Positions 62,460-64,000 of a stretch of 64,000 nucleotides of DNA are shown in pieces. Source of the stretch: Arthrobacter sp. PGP41 (lineage in GTDB: Bacteria > Actinomycetota > Actinomycetes > Actinomycetales > Micrococcaceae); contig NZ_CP026514.1 in the NCBI RefSeq assembly GCF_002953935.1, forward strand, positions 3,534,001-3,598,000, written 5' to 3'. Every line of letters starts with the position of its first letter. The stretch's first letter is position 1. The notes under the pieces were generated by a model. The model worked only from the letters and a program-made list of their open reading frames with translations. It searched no databases and was not told the origin of the DNA. The position numbers and the translations under genes were made by a program.

Positions 62460-64000
62460 GTGAACCCCCATGACTCCCTGATTTCCTTGCTGGGCCGCGG
62501 CCCGGAACCGGAGCAGCTGCGTCATGTCCGCACTATCCCGGCCCGTGAGGCCGAGCACGAGCCCTGGCCCGCGTGGGTGCATCCGGACCTGGTTGCGGCG
62601 TACGGGTCCCTGGGCATCCAGGAGCCCTACCGGCACCAGGTGGAAGCAGCCGGAATCGCCCACGCCGGCGAACACGTTGTGGTGGCCACCGGCACGGCGT
62701 CGGGAAAGTCGCTCGCCTACCAGCTGCCGGCCCTGGACGCCATCCACCGTTCCGAACTGCGGGTCATGGCCGAGCCCGGGAAAATCCATGACGACGGCGC
62801 CGTGACGCTCTACCTGTCCCCCACGAAGGCCCTCGCGGCGGACCAGCTCAATGCCATCAGGGCCCTGCAACTGCCCACCGTGCGGGCGGAAACCTACGAC
62901 GGCGACACCGACCCCGCCTCGCGCCGCTGGATCAGGGACCATGCCAACTTCATCCTTGCCAACCCGGACATGCTGCACTTCGGGATTCTTCCCAACCACG
63001 CCTGGTGGGCCGGGTTCTTCCGCCGTCTGCGCTACGTGGTGATTGACGAGGCCCACAGCTACCGGGGCGTCTTCGGTTCCCACGTGGCCAACCTGATGCG
63101 CCGGCTGCGCCGGATCTGCGCGTACTACGGTGCGGGCACGGCCTATCCGGGGCCGGTATTCATCGCGGCCTCCGCCACAGCTTCGGAGCCCGAAGTCTCC
63201 TTCGCCCGGCTGATCGGGGCCCCGGTGAAGGCAGTTTCCCGGGACGGCTCGCCGCACGGCGCCACCACGGTGGCTTTCTGGGAACCCGCCCTGACCGAGG
63301 TTCGGGGCGAAAACGGCGCCAAGGAGCGGCGGACGGCTGTGGCCGAAACCGCAGACCTGCTGGCGAACCTGGTGTCGGCCCAAGTCCGCACCATAGCCTT
63401 CATCAAATCCCGGCGCGGGGCGGAGACTATTTCCTCCATCACCAAGCGCCTCCTGGACGAGGTGGACCCCAGCCTGCCGCAGCGGGTGGCTGCCTACCGT
63501 TCCGGGTACCTTCCCGAGGAACGCCGCGCAGTGGAAAAGGCGCTCCGCTCAGGGCGGCTCCTGGGTGTTTCGAGCACTTCCGCCCTGGAGCTGGGGATCG
63601 ACATTTCCGGCCTGGACGCGGTCCTGGTGGCGGGCTGGCCGGGGACGCGCGCCTCCCTGTTCCAGCAGATCGGCCGGGCGGGCAGGGCCGGGCAGGACGC
63701 CATCGCGGCCTTTGTTGCCAGCGATGATCCCCTGGACACTTTCCTGGTGAACCATCCGGAAGCGATTTTCGATGTGTCAGTGGAAGCAACTGTCTTCGAC
63801 CCCTCAAACCCCTACGTGCTGGGTCCACACTTGTGCGCCGCAGCAGCGGAACTTCCGCTTGGTCCTGCCGAACTCGACCTCTTCGGCAGCACGGCGGAGT
63901 CCCTCCTGGACCGGCTGGTGGCCCAGGGGTACCTCCGCCGGAGGCCCGCGGGCTGGTTCTGGACACACTCACAGAGCGCGGCGGCCATGGTGAACCTGCG
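62460..64000 (+). CDS. DEAD/DEAH-box helicase, MrfA/YprA-like, N-terminal part (cut by window edge)
   Basis: The first 513 residues of a superfamily 2 helicase are visible; the 3' end is beyond base 64000. The Walker A loop is ATGTASGKSLAYQLP, motif Ia SPTKALAADQL, the DEAH box VVIDEAHSYRGVFGSHV and motif III ASATASEPE. The motif VI region reads QQIGRAGRAGQ. The layout matches the large helicases with a C-terminal DUF1998 zinc domain, of which Bacillus MrfA acts in DNA repair; that domain would lie outside the window. The start is the GTG at 62460. Confidence 0.88.
   Translation, partial: MNPHDSLISLLGRGPEPEQLRHVRTIPAREAEHEPWPAWVHPDLVAAYGSLGIQEPYRHQVEAAGIAHAGEHVVVATGTASGKSLAYQLPALDAIHRSELRVMAEPGKIHDDGAVTLYLSPTKALAADQLNAIRALQLPTVRAETYDGDTDPASRRWIRDHANFILANPDMLHFGILPNHAWWAGFFRRLRYVVIDEAHSYRGVFGSHVANLMRRLRRICAYYGAGTAYPGPVFIAASATASEPEVSFARLIGAPVKAVSRDGSPHGATTVAFWEPALTEVRGENGAKERRTAVAETADLLANLVSAQVRTIAFIKSRRGAETISSITKRLLDEVDPSLPQRVAAYRSGYLPEERRAVEKALRSGRLLGVSSTSALELGIDISGLDAVLVAGWPGTRASLFQQIGRAGRAGQDAIAAFVASDDPLDTFLVNHPEAIFDVSVEATVFDPSNPYVLGPHLCAAAAELPLGPAELDLFGSTAESLLDRLVAQGYLRRRPAGWFWTHSQSAAAMVNL

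Overview
The window is high-GC DNA read from an actinobacterium, most likely Arthrobacter or a close relative (Pseudarthrobacter, Paenarthrobacter). The inference rests on dense GC-rich genes with ATGA-type overlaps, GTG/TTG starts, a DUF222/HNH endonuclease gene, a non-Bacillus spore-photoproduct-lyase-like protein, and a Lys/Ala-rich topoisomerase I tail. I saw no tRNA, rRNA, insertion sequence, prophage or CRISPR array.

Region 1 to 5.3 kb is an L-rhamnose catabolic operon on the minus strand: mutarotase, isomerase, bifunctional rhamnulose-1-phosphate aldolase/dehydrogenase, and rhamnulokinase (cut by the window edge). A divergent LacI regulator sits beside an operator made of two inverted copies of TGAATCGTTTCA. 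From 5.4 to 9 kb lie unrelated genes: a STAS-like protein, a SplB-like radical SAM enzyme, a C39-like lipoprotein and a DUF808 membrane protein.

Region 9 to 19.6 kb resembles the Bacillus yes rhamnogalacturonan locus. A minus-strand run encodes a DUF624 membrane protein, a solute-binding protein, two LplB/LplC-type permeases, a rhamnogalacturonan-acetylesterase-like SGNH hydrolase and a DUF1961 (YesU-like) protein. Divergent from it are a Gfo/Idh/MocA oxidoreductase and a large GH78 alpha-L-rhamnosidase. A shattered binding-protein remnant and an MFS exporter follow. Region 21.3 to 27.4 kb holds a second sugar ABC transporter divergent from a GH42 beta-galactosidase. Then come a DUF222/HNH gene and a third sugar ABC transporter (29.5 to 33 kb). 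This third transporter is divergent from a tightly coupled set of three genes: an alpha/beta hydrolase, a Gfo/Idh/MocA-DUF6807 fusion and an M24-fold protein that lacks most metal ligands.

Region 38 to 45.5 kb reads as an oxidative uronate operon: semialdehyde dehydrogenase, enolase-superfamily enzyme, 5-dehydro-4-deoxyglucarate dehydratase, SDR (candidate uronate dehydrogenase) and another Gfo/Idh/MocA protein. A second LacI regulator is divergent. Together with the rhamnose operon and the rhamnogalacturonan genes, the first 45 kb looks like a pectin/rhamnogalacturonan-I utilisation island: import and deacetylation of oligomers, removal of rhamnose and galactose, then separate pathways for rhamnose and galacturonate. 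Similar LacI-type operators recur at the separate promoters.

From 45.5 kb on the window is mostly core genome: a FadR/LldR-type regulator with two perfect operators before lldD, an ArsR regulator, a frameshifted membrane protein, acuC, a KtrAB-type potassium system, proC, a possible structured RNA, ppx/gppA, an SseB-like protein, topA, a methyltransferase, two lipoproteins, trhO, a GNAT acetyltransferase and the start of a DEAD/DEAH helicase that runs off the window.
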